Source of the DNA: Coriaria nepalensis
Lineage: Eukaryota > Streptophyta > Magnoliopsida > Cucurbitales > Coriariaceae
NCBI GenBank assembly: GCA_027186245.1
Contig: CP114481.1
Location: 55,560,569-55,624,568, forward strand
Reading direction: 5' to 3'
DNA length: 64,000 nt
Below, in pieces: positions 38,300 to 50,930 of the stretch (positions within the stretch are counted from its first letter, which is position 1; each line of letters opens with the position of its first letter). The notes under the pieces are model-generated. The model saw only the letters and a program-made list of their open reading frames with translations, was not told the DNA's origin and searched no databases. Both the position numbers and the translations under genes were made by a program.

Positions 38300-39438
38300 C
38301 AAGTTCAAGTGAGAAGCGAAAGCTTGTAGATTTTTCACTCGCAAGAAAAGTAAATAAAAAATGTATTAATATAAAGTCGAAGAGATAAATTTCATGCTGC
38401 ATCTAGTCTATATATCTAGGTCCTGTTTGTCAATACAACTGTATTTGCTTAAAGCAGCTTGGATTGAAGAGCATCACATGTGAAGTCCTAAAGTTCAAAC
38501 TCAAAATCAATAAAATGATTGAACTTATTATATACATTGAATTTCTAAAGTTTATATTTTTTTATGTGACAATATGTTATCTATCTTTATATATTGAACA
38601 TACTTTTAATATTATGTAAAAATTTGAGCATTCAACCTTCGTATGAGAACTTTATCCATTGCATATTAAACCTCCAAAATCTTTACAACTTTGAAGTGCT
38701 TTTAAGATATTAACAAACATGCATATAAATGTGTAGATGTATTTCCAAAGTACATTAATAAAAGAGAGAAACTTGAATGATCTTGAATACCGGTTAAAAT
38801 ATGACACATCATTTAAAATAGATGAGTGAATTATATTTAAATAATATGATATATTTTAATTTTTGAACTAAGCTTAATTTAAGACTATACAATAGCATTG
38901 CATACGGTCTTACAGATCACCTATGTTTAAGTTTAGGACTTAGGTGCGGTGCCAAATGACACCTAGGGTACATATAACATGAATTTGGTTGAATTCAATG
39001 ATCTCCTAGGTTAGAGGTTAGGACTTAGGAGTGGTGCCAAACGACTACTTAATTAGGTTAGAAATAGGGAGACATTTAAACTTAGTTGGATGTAATGATC
39101 ACCTAAGTTAAAGGTTTGGAATTTGGACCAAAAAAAGAAAAAGTTAGAGCTTAGAAACAATGATCAAAGACTTTTGAGGGATCTAAAATTTAGTAAAATA
39201 AAAGTTTAGAGAATAATATCTAATTTTTTAAGGCTAACAAAATGTCATTTAGCCAAATGAAGGTTATGAAAGGAATAATAAATAAATATATATATATTTC
39301 TGGTAAGAAAAAAGAAAAGATTTTAATAATAATAATAAACAAATATCTTTGAAGGGTTTTGTTGATTTCTTTTCCTCGACGAGTGAGAGTTTTAGGGACG
39401 AACTCAGCCACCGGGAAAAGTTTGCTCAGCAACTAAAT
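38300..39438. other. Intergenic region upstream of the P450
   Basis: No gene. AT-rich, apart from the three-unit tandem repeat listed separately at 38915-39130. Confidence 0.45.
38915..39130. repeat. Three degenerate tandem units of about 85-97 bases
   Basis: Units begin at about 38915, 39000 and 39097 (gatcacctatg, gatctcctagg, gatcacctaag). Each carries ttaggacttagg-like and, in the first two, ggtgccaaa blocks. The third is shorter and more diverged. No coding potential. Confidence 0.75.
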
Positions 39439-40255
39439 ATGGCAGACGAGGATTACAATGATATTGACATGGGGTTTCTATCTCTCTCTCTCTCTCTCCT
39501 ATATTTCTATGGAAAACCCGATATGTACATATTAATTATTTTGTTTATACGCTTGATTTGATTTTCTTTTTCATAGTTTTGTAAGATATGAATTTCTCGT
39601 ATAGAGATTAGACATAATAGTGGAGGCTTAGAGAATAAACATGATAGTGGTGGAGGTTAAGTATGGAGAAGGAATCATTAGTTTTCTTTGAATTATATTT
39701 GCTTTTGTTTTGTGTTGTTTTGTTTGTTCCATTAGTAGTTGATGATATGCATAGAAGTGAGACTAAACCCCCTACGATTTTGTAATGGTTTGACTAATCA
39801 TTGGGCTTGAAGTTTGCTAGCTTATTGGAGTAAAAAAGAAATATGTCAGTCTTAATAGTAGAATATGATCCATTATTGTTCTGTCTTATATTAAATGCAG
39901 CCTAAAGTGTGCTCATATGAACGAACCATTGTATATTCCTACTTGTTTGTTTTATTTTGAAACAAATGATGTCTTAGACTATTTTCCTGTTTTAGATTGC
40001 AATGAAGGAACTTCGAGAACGAAAGATGCCCTTTTACTATCCGATGCTACCTCCCCGATGGAAGGCGAGGCTTCTGAATCCATCTCGATTTGGAAGTTTC
40101 TCTGGCTAGAATGGATCTGATGATTCTCGGTCATTTCTGATCCGTTTCTGGTATCTTATTCTTGTTATTTTTTCCCCCTCAGTTATGAAGATTGGGGCGT
40201 TGATGAATTGATGGTGGAAGACTCACGGAAGAGGCAAGTTGGTGGTGGTGACTGA
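39439..40255 (+). pseudogene. NRPB6A: RNA polymerase subunit 6 (NRPB6A) pseudogene
   Basis: Pieces of the shared subunit 6 of RNA polymerases II, IV and V. Exon 1 (39439-39473) reads MADEDYNDIDMG. The middle exons (acidic stretch and the TSKYMTKYERARILGTRALQ-type core of the family) are absent. The next piece, 39996-40064, reads IAMKELRERKMPF, after which one extra T shifts the frame; the donor after it reads AAG|GCGAGG, not GT. The last exon, 40183-40255, reads YEDWGVDELMVEDS to QVGGGD and a stop. The essential core is gone, so this is a dead copy of a gene every cell needs, and an intact copy must exist elsewhere. Confidence 0.88.
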
Positions 40256-40733
40256 TATATTAACATCTCGTAATTCAGAGACATGGGTGCTTCTGGTAAA
40301 AGAGGCAAATTAGTGTGCCGGTAGAATCAGTCATTTCGCCAGTGCAAAGGAAAAGAAAGTTTCAGAGATCAATTGGATAAAACAGGATGAAGCAACAAAA
40401 TCATATATATTGTCATCATATATAATAAAATACTCTAAGCTTGTTCAACAAGTTCTCAGCCTATTAGATTACACTTGAAAGACTAAGGGAATCTAATATC
40501 CCTCAGACAAGATTCCTACATACCTACTACTCATAGAATAATAGGCACGTGATTCCACAACAAATATCCCATCATTAACATAAACCCAAATCAGAGTGGA
40601 GTAGAAATAAGGGGAATAAGGTTAAAAGAAGAGAAAGGAAGCAGTTGTTCCCATTCCAAATATCTCTGTACAAAAGCCTCTTTCATCACAACTTGGCGAC
40701 AAATTTTTTTTTTTTTTTTTTTTCAAAGTTAAG
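40256..40733. other. 3' region of SLK2
   Basis: Likely SLK2 3' untranslated region on the minus strand. A T-run of about 18 lies at 40706-40724. No other feature. Confidence 0.45.
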
Positions 40734-43700
40734 TCAAGCCTTCCAACCATAATCCATAGAATCATCAAGATCGCTGTTAAAAAACCCGTTATCTGTGAAC
40801 TCATGGGCAATATCCTGAACCATACCTTCCTGTAAATGACGGTTTTGTGTCAACTCTGCTGCGCCCCTCCGGCTAAACGCACCATTATTATTATTACCAA
40901 TACCAACACCAGCTGCAGATGAGTCACTGTTTGATGCAGCTTTGAAGCTGTTACTCCGGCTTGGAGCAGGCCCGTTACTCCTTGGTCTGACACTCCCATT
41001 TGGATTCGGAGCCAAAAGAGATGGTTGCTGCTGTCCTACCCCACTGTTATTCGATATGGGCATTATTTGCTGCATCATCTGCTGCTGCTGTAAGGCCTGA
41101 TTTCCGAGGCCGGTTTGAGAGTGAGAATGGCTTTGTTGTTGCTGCTGGAGTAAGCTATTAGAGCTCAACGACCTTTGTTGAAGCTGCTGTGGTTGTTGCT
41201 GATTCTGTTGTGGGGGTAGATGATGGGGGCTTGAAAAGCCACTAACGGGTGAGTTCTGCATGGATCCAGGTAATAAAGCCCCATTCCCTCCTTGGAAGCT
41301 TGAGGAAGGACTCTGATTAGGGGGATTATTATTGAAGGAAGAAGAGGCTTCCTGTTGATGTGGGCTAGGGTTTGAACTCATTAAGTTCTGTCTCATAAGC
41401 ATGTTCTGGTAGGTGGATAAAGCCATAGCAGCTTGAGGCGAACCGCTCAGAGTTCCTCCTACTCGGCCACCTATTTGATGGTTGCTATTGATCTGTGTGT
41501 TAAGTCCGGGATGCATTGCCATCAGCTTGTTAAGAGTGTTTCGATCAGTGGGTAGACCCTGAGCGCTTGCTATCTGCTCCATTTCTTGTAGTTTCTGCAT
41601 TTGAAGCTTGGCTCCACTGGCATGCCGAGGATAGTTTTTCAAGCCCTCTGCAAACAAGAAACATAATGTGTAAGAAACTTATAACGAAAAGAATTTAAAG
41701 GGAAGCTTTTTCCCAACCCCATATCTTAAGCAGCTCAAACCAATAAAACATGAGGGATCAAAAGGTCGGATTGAAGCATATATTACCAATTGGCCCAACT
41801 TTGTGCTCCCGGCAGAAATCTACAAGATCTCTCATGCTATTGACAACCTCTGAAATCTGTCAATATATAAAGAGCACAGTATGAAGTATGAAGTACAAAG
41901 GACAGATTTTTTCTGGCGCTATTATGGCAGAAAATATACCTGCAGACACCTGACATATCTTTTAGAGAAACCCAAGTCATTGAGTGACTGTAACTCCAGA
42001 CTCTTTGCAAGCTGACGACCAGCCATCAATACCCTGCGGACATGCAAAAACATTATAATAACAGTTCTGCCTTTATAGATAACAATCATTAGCTCTTTAA
42101 CTTATTGCATCATTAACGTACAAGTTATATCATTTGTAAGAAGTCAAATAAGGACACACCTTAATAAAGGGTCAATCTTCAAAAACCAAAATTAACAAAG
42201 GCAAGAAAAAACAGTTGAATCAACAACAAACCACACAATAGCGTTATCTCATCCTCCATTAACTTACATATTGCTATTTGTTTTTAAATCCTGCTGAGAA
42301 ATGCCATCAGTTCCACCTTCAGCTATAGTGCTCTGGCATTTCTGTGCAACCTGAACCAACTGATTCACCTGCAGGATAAGTATTTTGACATTAATATACA
42401 TGAGTGTGTGTGTTTGAGAGAGAGAGAGAGAGAAACAAAGAGAAATGACAGGCCACATATTTTAAACTCTACAGAAAGCCACTAATACCATACAATAAGT
42501 AGATGATAATATGAGGAAGATAATTCTTATTTCCTTTTTTTGTATTTTTGATGTCCTTGAAGTGAGAAAGTAGACGTTTCAATTTATTTTTTTCTTGCCT
42601 ACTGTCAGCGTTTTATTTCAGCCACAGCTAGCTTTGTGAGCCAAAATAACCATGTCAAGTGCAACCTTCTATACCCTAGCTATCAACTTCTTTTCAAGTA
42701 TAAAAAGACAAATTCCAGTTTCTGTTTCAGAGATGCCTCTTAATGAAAGAATATTTATAACATCAAATATCATACAGTTAATCAAACAAGAGAAAGAGCC
42801 AATTAAGCCTCATAAAACTGTTATACCTGTGGTGCAACCAGCCTACGGGGAAGAAGTTCTTCATGACGGCGTGCACAAAATTCCCAAGATAATATCTGAG
42901 GATTGAAAATAAAAATACATTACTTTATACCATTAGATAGGAAAGTGATATATGATTGAGAAGAGTTATATTGACCTTTAATTCAGGTGTGAATATAATA
43001 CGAAGCTGTCCCTCACGGACTATACGAAGTTGCTCATAAATACTCTCTTGAACTGCCTTTCCATACTCCAACGTCATGACTCCAGAGGGAAATCTAACTT
43101 CACGAGGCATGTCCAAAAACAGAAGCTCATCAATGACTCCACTTCCGTATTTAATCTCATTGAGTCTAGGGAGAACTTCAAAAGTAGCCTCTGCAAAACA
43201 ATCCCACAAAAGGAGAGCAAGATATAAGTGGACGTAAGCCTTCTATTTCAATAGTTATACAATTGATGTGTCAGAATTTCAAATGTTTAAGACCAAATGA
43301 TGAGTAAGATGTTCATTGAATGGTATAAAAAACTAATGTTCTTACCAAATCCCCTTCCAGACTTCGACCCACAAATGTCACACTGCCATGCATCCTGGAA
43401 AAATAGCAAAGAAGTCAAAATGAAGGAATAAAGTTTACATCTGCAACACTCAATACAGATGGCTAACACATCAAAGATAATACAGAACAAATCATTTAAT
43501 CCGTCGACACAACTAATGAACTTAGTGTGGCATTACAACTGAAACAAGTATATAATGCAAGCATCCATTACACTAGAAGAATCTCCATATTTACAGTAAA
43601 GATAAAAGGTGAGCCAAACCAAGCTGCAAGGCTTTCCTTTTATAAAAAGAACAAGTTTTAAAGGTATTTATAAACTGACCATTGCTGCCTGGGGAAACAC

Positions 43701-44856
43701 ACCCAGTGCATGATGGCCAACATTATCATACATCGACAAGCACCATCTTTTCTTTGCACGGGGAGAATAATACTCCGCCACAAATTTCCTCCAATAGGAT
43801 ATACTGTTATCCTGCCAAAAAAAATGGTAATGAGTTTACATAAATTTGTCAACTCAAATATTTGACCTGAGGGTAAAGCCATAAATATAAACTAGAACTT
43901 ACAGCGGGTCTTTGCATCTGATGGTACAAATATTGCATAAGTCGACGAGCACAAACACCTCCATCATAGGGACGCTTAACGGAAGTTACTGGCTGTTGCA
44001 TTGCTTGTTGTTGCAACTGTTGCCTCAATTGCATCTGTTGCTGCTGCTGCTGCAAATGAGCTCGCTGCAGCTGTGGCATAGACTGTAAAATCTGCTGCTG
44101 CTGTCGTATTCTCTGTTGCTGAATCAGAGCTTGTAACTGTGGATTACGGCTTTGTAACTGCATAGGCTCCTGTCTTTGGAGCAGCTGTTGCAATACCTGC
44201 TGTTGCAAGATATCTTCTTGCTTAATATCCAACCGTGGCTTCTTCAGCGCCTGAGAGAAATTATTTGAGTCTGGAGCGAAAGACCCAGGAAGTCGCACAC
44301 CCATAGGAAGGGAAATCTGACCGGTCTGAGATGTGGGTAATGACGTGGCACTTGAAGCACCACCTTGCTGAGGATGTTGCTGGCTCTGCTGGATGTGTTG
44401 GACATTTTGTTCGTGATGGGAATGAGAATTATTCTGTTGCACTACAGAAGATCCATCCATCACAGATGAGCCAGTAATACTAATATTATTAGATGAAAAT
44501 GACAGAGGAGAGGCAGGAAGCCTCATATATGACTCTGTATTAATGCTCGCACTTCTTTGCAAATGGGGCCCACCTCCAGAAAGTGCAGAGTTTGCATCTG
44601 TGACCAAGGAACTTGCGCCGACACTTGGCCCGGAGTTTGCCACGCTATTTAAAGCTGCATTGTTCATGTCACCAGAAACCGAACCCAAATTAGAACGCCC
44701 AGTTCCCGGAATTGAATTAGATGAGTTGCGGAAAGATGAGCTCAACTGAGAATTAACAAGAGCTTGGGACGGCCCGTCTCCTTGAAAGAAAATCCCGGAG
44801 CTCAATGAAGACTGTGCTAACCCTCCAGCCACCCGAGAAGGTGTCATTGGGGGCAC
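40734..44856 (-). CDS. SLK2: SEUSS-like transcriptional co-regulator SLK2
   Basis: Nuclear adaptor related to animal LIM-domain-binding (LDB) proteins; SEUSS/SLK proteins join LEUNIG-type repressors to DNA-binding factors in embryo and flower development. Nine coding exons on the minus strand: 43903-44856, 43680-43811, 43346-43394, 42976-43190, 42827-42895, 42268-42368, 41940-42033, 41787-41856 and 40734-41647, all GT-AG, 865 residues. Ser/Asn-rich N-terminus (SGIFFQGDGPSQ), Gln-rich block at about 200-300, LDB domain about 300-560 (YWRKFVAEYYSPRAKKRWCL, CDICGSKSGRGFEATFEVLP, ILSWEFCARRHEELLPRRLV), and a second Gln/Ser-rich tail ending DDSMDYGWKA. The start may be 44856 or the Met three codons later. 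A spliced 5' leader intron is likely (donor near 45788). Confidence 0.94.
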
Positions 44857-45930
44857 TGCCCCTTGGTGGCCAGAGTCTAAGTAGCTATCCAGAGTGAGGC
44901 CTGACTAATGTAATATGCTTAACCAACTCAATATGGTACCAAAAACAAGGATAAACAGAAGACACCAAAAAACCTTCCGCAAATAAATCAACAGTAATTT
45001 AAATGAAAATGAGCTTTACCAGTGATCAAGGAAAGATCCGACCCCTTGTATCCCAAATGCCACCACTGATTATCACAGAAAAACTACAAGCTTTGCTGGG
45101 ACCAATTGCACACAACGTTTCTTATGTTCCGTGTCAGCTTTCAATAGTTTTTCAAAGGCATCCAGGAAAAACTGAAGAAAACAACATTTAGAAGCCGAAT
45201 AACATCAGCTCAACTCATACACTAAGCCTTATCCACTCAGATTAGCTGACAGAAAACTCAAATGATATACAAGTCACACCATGAAGTTTCCACAAGATAC
45301 ATTCAGCAATCACTTGCAGAAAACCCTAACTTTTAACTTAACTAGCCAGTGAAGAATAAAAGAAAAAAGAGCCTCATCATCTCTTTGCATAAAATGGACT
45401 AAAAAGAGGGAAAAAAAAATCTAATTTTCAAACTTCAGCCATTGTACTAAACTAGTTTCTCCAAATTCGAAAATTTATCACACTCTGAGAATCCCAAACA
45501 CTGGAAGGATTATTATCAACAAGCTCAAATCGACCACGTAATTGCAATAACACCCCACAAAATGAGCAAATCACAGTGAAATTAGCTGAAGTAGATTTCA
45601 ATTAAGCATCTAAGCACCAACTAAACACGAAGATCAAGAGCAAAGCTGCTAAACAAAAAAAGCAGTGTGCTTTAACAGTCGGAGATCGATCAAGAACTCG
45701 ATCAAACCAGTAAAACGAATTAATAAAGGAAACGAAAAAGAAATAAAATACAGAAAATTTGAAGAGACGAAATGAAGCTGCAAACCTTGAAATCGAAGCG
45801 TTTTTTATTTCTCTTTCTGGATTGATTAGGAAAAACACAACCGAAAATCTCAGAGAGAGAGAGAGATTATGTGCGGAGGAGGTGATTATATAGCTAGCGG
45901 GAATTGCAGAGAGGGGAGTGACTGGCTGCA
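44857..45930 (-). other. SLK2 5' leader and leader intron
   Basis: The SLK2 frame stays open upstream of the Met at 44856 (LTLDSYLDSGHQGAVPP) back to a TAG near 44908, without another ATG, so translation starts downstream or an upstream exon adds residues. A good minus-strand donor (TTTCAAG|GTTTGC) near 45788 and GA-rich sequence at 45860-45875 suggest a first non-coding exon near 45790-45930 and an intron of roughly 0.9 kb. Confidence 0.5.
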
Positions 45931-45979
45931 TCGGTTACCTATCTCTATGTCACCGCCTACTCCCGATAAAAATTTGAGA

Positions 45980-46361
45980 CACGTGTTCGATTTCTGGTAG
46001 TAACGAAGTCGGTGCTCCATCGCACGGCAGAGACGATATATGTTTTTAAACGTGGCGAGATCCTAATGGTTACTCACATGGTTGCTTATCGTGTATGATG
46101 AGGAGTCTCAGTAGAATTATTTTTTAACTCCGTCTGTGTAACCTCCAACCAGAGTTTGCCACCTTCGGTATTTGTGAATAGTTTAAGGGGTTTATCGTAA
46201 TTTAGGAATTGTAACGTCCAACCAGAGTTTGCCTTGTTCACGTGGTTGCTTTTTATTGGGGCATCGTGTTAATTCTCTATGTGTATGAGTGTAGAGTGAA
46301 GCTTGATAGATTATATTGATTAGGGTTGCAAGATATGGACAGATCGTCAGATTGGCACGTG
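45980..46361. promoter_or_regulatory. Shared promoter region with three G-boxes
   Basis: Perfect CACGTG motifs at 45980-45985, 46239-46244 and 46356-46361 lie between the divergent genes SLK2 (-) and CCB2 (+). G-boxes are bound by HY5 and PIF-type light regulators, among others, which suits a chloroplast assembly gene. A 22-base near-duplicate (ccaaccagagtttgcc core) at about 46139 and 46212 is also present. Function is inferred. Confidence 0.55.
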
Positions 46362-46562
46362 CGAAATAACAAGCACGTAGAAACGAGCACTCGTGTGGCT
46401 CCCCTGTTTTATTTTATTTTTTATTTTTTATTTGTTATTTTGTATTGAGGGGATTCAGCTGGTTTGAGCAGGGTACTTTAAAAATTCCGAAATTTTCTCG
46501 CTTGCCAAACAGGACATGCGATTTTTCGTATTGTTTTTTGCGCAAGAAACGGGGAGCAGCAA

Positions 46563-47957
46563 ATGAGGAGCACCACTCTACCTTCCAGTCTCGTCCTCAT
46601 TCCTTTAAAACTACCGTCGCAATTTCGCGCCAAAAAATGTATCGCAAAGTTTCCAGCAGTTTGCGTTCGGCTTGACCAATCCCAAAACCCAGTTGAAAAG
46701 CCGCTCAATCTCTCTGTCCTCCGCTTCACACTCGGTATATATCTCTCTCTCTCACTCTCTTTCTCTCTCTGAGTTGGTTCTTTCTTTCTGACTACTGTTC
46801 TGAGTTAAACAGGCATACGTGGATTGGATGAGTCTTACTTACCCAGATGGATTGGATATGGGTTTGGTTCACTTTTGCTGTTGAATCATTTCGTGGGTTC
46901 TAATTCAGCCTCTGAAATCACCCCTGCACAATTTGTAAGCGATTCATTTCTTCTTTTTTCCCGTTTCTGGATTTGGTTTATTTTGAATTGTAAATTTTGG
47001 GTTTTGAGTTTTGATTTTTAATTTAACTTTTAAGTTTTCTTGTAGAGAACAGACGCTTTAGGTCTTTCTTTGGCAGCATTCTCTATAGCAGTCCCATATC
47101 TGGGAAAATTTCTCAAGGTAAGCATCGTATTGTATATTAAGGCTTCTCATTTATGGTTTATCATGGCAAAGAAATCAAATTAAATTGGTTAAAATTTGAT
47201 ATTTTTTTCAGGGTGTGATTCCGAAAGGTCAAGCTACTACTCTCCCTGAAGGAACCGAGCAAATATTCATGTTCTCTAAGAATGTTTCAGATGCTCAAAA
47301 GGAAGACTTGGCTTGGGCAACATATGTCTTACTCCGAAATACAAGCACCACGGCAGTGGTATTACATCTCTCGTGTTAACTTTGTTTAATAATCGAAAAA
47401 TTAATCATTGCTTTATTATCATCCTCTTGGCTGCCTAAGTTTTGATGTGTTTGTTGTGTTGTAATCAGTTATTGCAAATTCGAGGCGAATTATGCCTACG
47501 AGGCTACTGGAATAAACTGGATAGTGTATCAAGTGAAGATACCCTTGGTTGGTTTAAGGAACAGATTGAAAGGATCGGCCTCTCTGAGTTAAGAAATACC
47601 CTCTATTTTCCTCAGATTTCAGGTGAACTGCAAATTTACCCACTATTTGTAAATATGTATGTTTATGTTCTGGACTATGATTTTCAAAACTTCTTGCTTT
47701 ATCTTTCTTTTTTAACAATTTCTAGTCTTTTTAAATTTTCAGATTCTGGAATTTGGGATATTCTGCCTAAGGGCACTCAATCTGTTCTCATAAAGCCAGT
47801 TGTACAAGTTTCGGATTCGGATGGCGATGAGATGGAAGAAAACATCGGGTATGTCTTGTTGGTTTCTAGCTTGAAGTATGCTTATGGCGATAAAGATAGA
47901 TTGTGGATAGGAGCTATTGCTAACAAGTTCAGAAGGAAGAGCATTTGTATAGATTAG
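46563..47957 (+). CDS. CCB2: CCB2, chloroplast cytochrome b6f haem-attachment factor
   Basis: Plastid membrane protein of the CCB system that attaches haem ci covalently to cytochrome b6. Exons 46563-46734, 46813-46934, 47046-47117, 47212-47358, 47469-47622 and 47743-47957; GT-AG, 293 residues. N-terminal basic transit peptide (about 1-45), then LNLSVLRFTLG, a membrane segment (WIGYGFGSLLLLNHFVGSNS), LGLSLAAFSIAVPYLGKFLK, the conserved LPEGTEQIFMF and EDLAWATYVLLRNTSTTAV, and SGIWDILPKGTQSVL near the end. Convergent with CRR1, 655 bases between stops, the same neighbours I recall in Arabidopsis. Confidence 0.92.
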
Positions 47958-48612
47958 TGGGAGTTTATAATTTAAATAACATATACTTGTTTAGAGTGCA
48001 CAATTTTATTTGTTTACATATATAAATGATGATGCTGAGACTATATTGAGTAATCAATCTCTGTATGTTGGATCAAAATTGCAGAACTATATGGCATTGA
48101 ATTTTTATGCAGTAAAAACCCATAATTGTAGTTCTAACTCAATTTCAATTCCACACTAAAAGGCAGCTTCAGATTTGTGAGCAATCGGTCACTTATCGAG
48201 GATACACATATCTTGCTAAAATCATTATCTTAGCTTCATTAGGCCAAAACATTAAGTTTCAGACTTTTAAGTATGGGGTTTGTAATTTATGTCACAGAAC
48301 ATCCCTCCTCTGTATTTTGTAGTGTATAATCTTCTGCATGCATGCAAAAGAAATACGAGGGAGGAAAGAAAGAGAATGGGGGAAGAGATGGTAAGGAAAT
48401 GGCTATCTCACCATCTTTCAATCATAATGAACTCTACAAAAGTTTAAAAACTTTTCATTGCCTGTCATGACTGAAGAACAAAATCTTTTACATAATTGAA
48501 CATTTGAACTACTTGAACCATAATCTCTCTCCCTTGTTACTGTCTCTCTTATGGCCCATCAAAAGTTTACATGGTCCTTTGTCTGACTGAACACAGCAGC
48601 TAAAGTCTTGCT
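47958..48612. other. Between CCB2 and CRR1 stop codons
   Basis: 3' untranslated regions of two converging genes; no other feature seen. Confidence 0.45.
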
Positions 48613-50388
48613 CTACAAAAATTTCTCCAAACCATACACCAAGTTCTGCCAGAAAAGTAAAAGAAAGATGAGAGTTGTAGTTTAATTGAGCGTGAAGCGT
48701 AATATAACTTTTGGTAGTTACGAGATATAATGTCATGTACATTACCTTAAGGCGGACAACCTTTCTAATAGCCAGTAATAAGCCTGGCATGAGACACTGT
48801 ACATTTGTAATCTCATGTTTGAGTGAGTAAACCTGTATCCAACAGGTGCTCATTAAGACAGTATGGTAGCTCAGCTACTTTCAGTTATGTGAGAGATTCG
48901 CTTGAACTCGTTGATTCGTTACATTAGAGAACATTACTTTGTGTTTTATGGGTCAAATTGTATGAATGTTGGTTAAGGGTAGGAACGGGGAAGCAAAGAC
49001 GAAGCATACCTCTCCTGGACCAGAGAAATAGACAGTAGTGCTGGAGGGAAGACCCGGAAGGACTAAGCTATGAACACGAACTCCATCTTCTCCGATAACT
49101 TGACCTCTTGCCTTTTACAACCAGGTAAAAAGAGAAAAGCTTTTACTCACTGCGTGAAATCTAACTTCTTTTTATTTAACTATTTTTTCTTCTTCTTTTT
49201 AGTGTTTCTGAGCTTACCTGTACATCTGTTGAAATATCCTCTCTATTATACATCTGACCGAGATTGGAAAGATTTTTTGCAATTTGGGTTGCATCCGACG
49301 ACGGAAGATCCAGCGAGTTTTGTCTTGATTCCACAACTTCTACATTGTTGTAGTGAAAGGAAGCAGAGATTGCAGCTTGTTGAAGGAGGATAGAACCTAT
49401 GGACAGAGTTGGGGCAACAAGACAACCCTGAAAGTGGTAGCACCACACCAAAATCAAAAGAGACATGACAAATTGAAAGAGAGACACAATTATTCGAACA
49501 AGGAAGATAAAAAAGAGCTTCTTGCTATGTTGCAAATTGATGACAGGAATCTCTCACCCTTTGCTCACCATGCTTGCTTTCTCACAGAATGCAGAGATTG
49601 CTGCTATTGTATCTACTTTCAGTTTGGGCACATACACTACACTTCTCATCCCAAACGCTGTTGCCTAAATCAGATCTCTAAATTAATTATTAAAAAATAA
49701 TAATAATAATAAATATTTTATTTTATTTTTTATTTTTTACCTGCTTTACATTTTCATAGACTTTGGAAGGTTCTGTGAAATCAATTACGACTCCTGTTGC
49801 TTTAGACTGTAAAGAGAAAATATATTTAAAAAAAAATTAAAAGAAATTAATTAAAAAAAATTATGTATTAAAAATTCATGGTTTGAAAAGTCAAATGTAG
49901 AAAAATACCTGAGAAATGGAACCCAGAACCATGGTGAGATCGTTTAAGATGGGAATTTCAAGAGGTTCTTGCATGTCACATACCTACTTGATTTATAAAT
50001 TGTAAATATATATATGTATATGATTAAATAAAACAAGCAGAGAAATTATCAAATTAGAAGAGAATTTAAAGAAACCTGGCCAATGTCTTCTCCTACGAAG
50101 TAAGAATCAACTGCACCAGCAACCTCCATTCCTCTAGCTTTAGTGATTGCAATTACAGCTGCCCTTCCAATTTCCTTTGCTGCTCCGTTTATAATTACCT
50201 ACATTTACCATCAATTACATATATATAGAGAGAGAGAGAGAGGGAGAGAGTGAGAGAGAGATTGTCACCTTGATATTGCTTTGAGAGGGTTGCATTGAAC
50301 AAAAAATGGCAGTCCTGCGTTTCGTGTTCTGATATTGTTGCTTATACCCTATTGCGTGAAATATTTGGCAACTCACCAAGGCCGCCAT
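48613..50388 (-). CDS. CRR1: CRR1, dihydrodipicolinate-reductase-like NDH assembly factor
   Basis: Chloroplast protein with a dihydrodipicolinate-reductase fold, needed to assemble the chloroplast NADH dehydrogenase-like complex (subcomplex A). Nine exons on the minus strand: 50269-50388, 50076-50198, 49909-49983, 49741-49806, 49569-49664, 49218-49427, 49010-49111, 48746-48832 and 48613-48645; every junction is in phase, 303 residues. Transit peptide (about 1-34) starts MAALVSCQIFHAIG. Dinucleotide fold VIINGAAKEIGRAAV, then VVIDFTEPSKVYENVKQATA, GCLVAPTLSIGSILLQQAA and the end NLVYGLEKFL. The last coding exon is 33 bases. The identification is strong because the whole protein reads through in family order. 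Confidence 0.93.
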
Positions 50389-50930
50389 TGTTGCTGGCTA
50401 CCTCCTACCTACAGTTCTCTGGGTCTTTTCACAGAGCCGTACAGAATAAAATGAAAGATAGAACCTATTGCGATAAGGTTTCTGTGTTTAATTTGATTTT
50501 TTTATTTTCTTTTTCTTTTTACGTGTTGGAAGGGGTTTGTGTGACAACGACAGTACTGCAATTTTTGTAGGAAAGACATTTCTTTTCTTTTTTTATTTTT
50601 TATGTTTTTATTAATATAATTAAGATATTTATTTGAGATGATGGACTTGTCATCTTTATTTATAAGCATACATTATGGTGGGAAATGAAAAAAATGATAA
50701 GACCTATTGGCAGTGTCTGAATGACTGAATGACTCGGTAATAATGATAGGTATTACGATTGAAATTAATATAAGTTTTAATAAATTATCGGAAGTTGTCT
50801 ATAAAGTTATTGAAGTTGATTGAAATGAATTTGGTTTGGAACTATCACATGAGCTAGCATCCTATTTATATGAGTGTCTTATCTTCATAAATAATGACTT
50901 TAACGTGAATCCATTCTTAGCCCATGTGTG
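50389..50930. other. CRR1 promoter and flank
   Basis: No gene. Expected CRR1 leader and promoter, grading into transposon-derived sequence. A (GA)n run at about 50227-50262 lies inside the first CRR1 intron, just outside this span. Confidence 0.4.

Noticed and set aside
44543..44749. Plus-strand frame inside SLK2
   Set aside because: Antisense of the SLK2 Ser/Asn-rich exon, which reads in family order on the minus strand.
49070..49393. Plus-strand frames opposite CRR1
   Set aside because: CRR1 exons on the minus strand account for this sequence fully.
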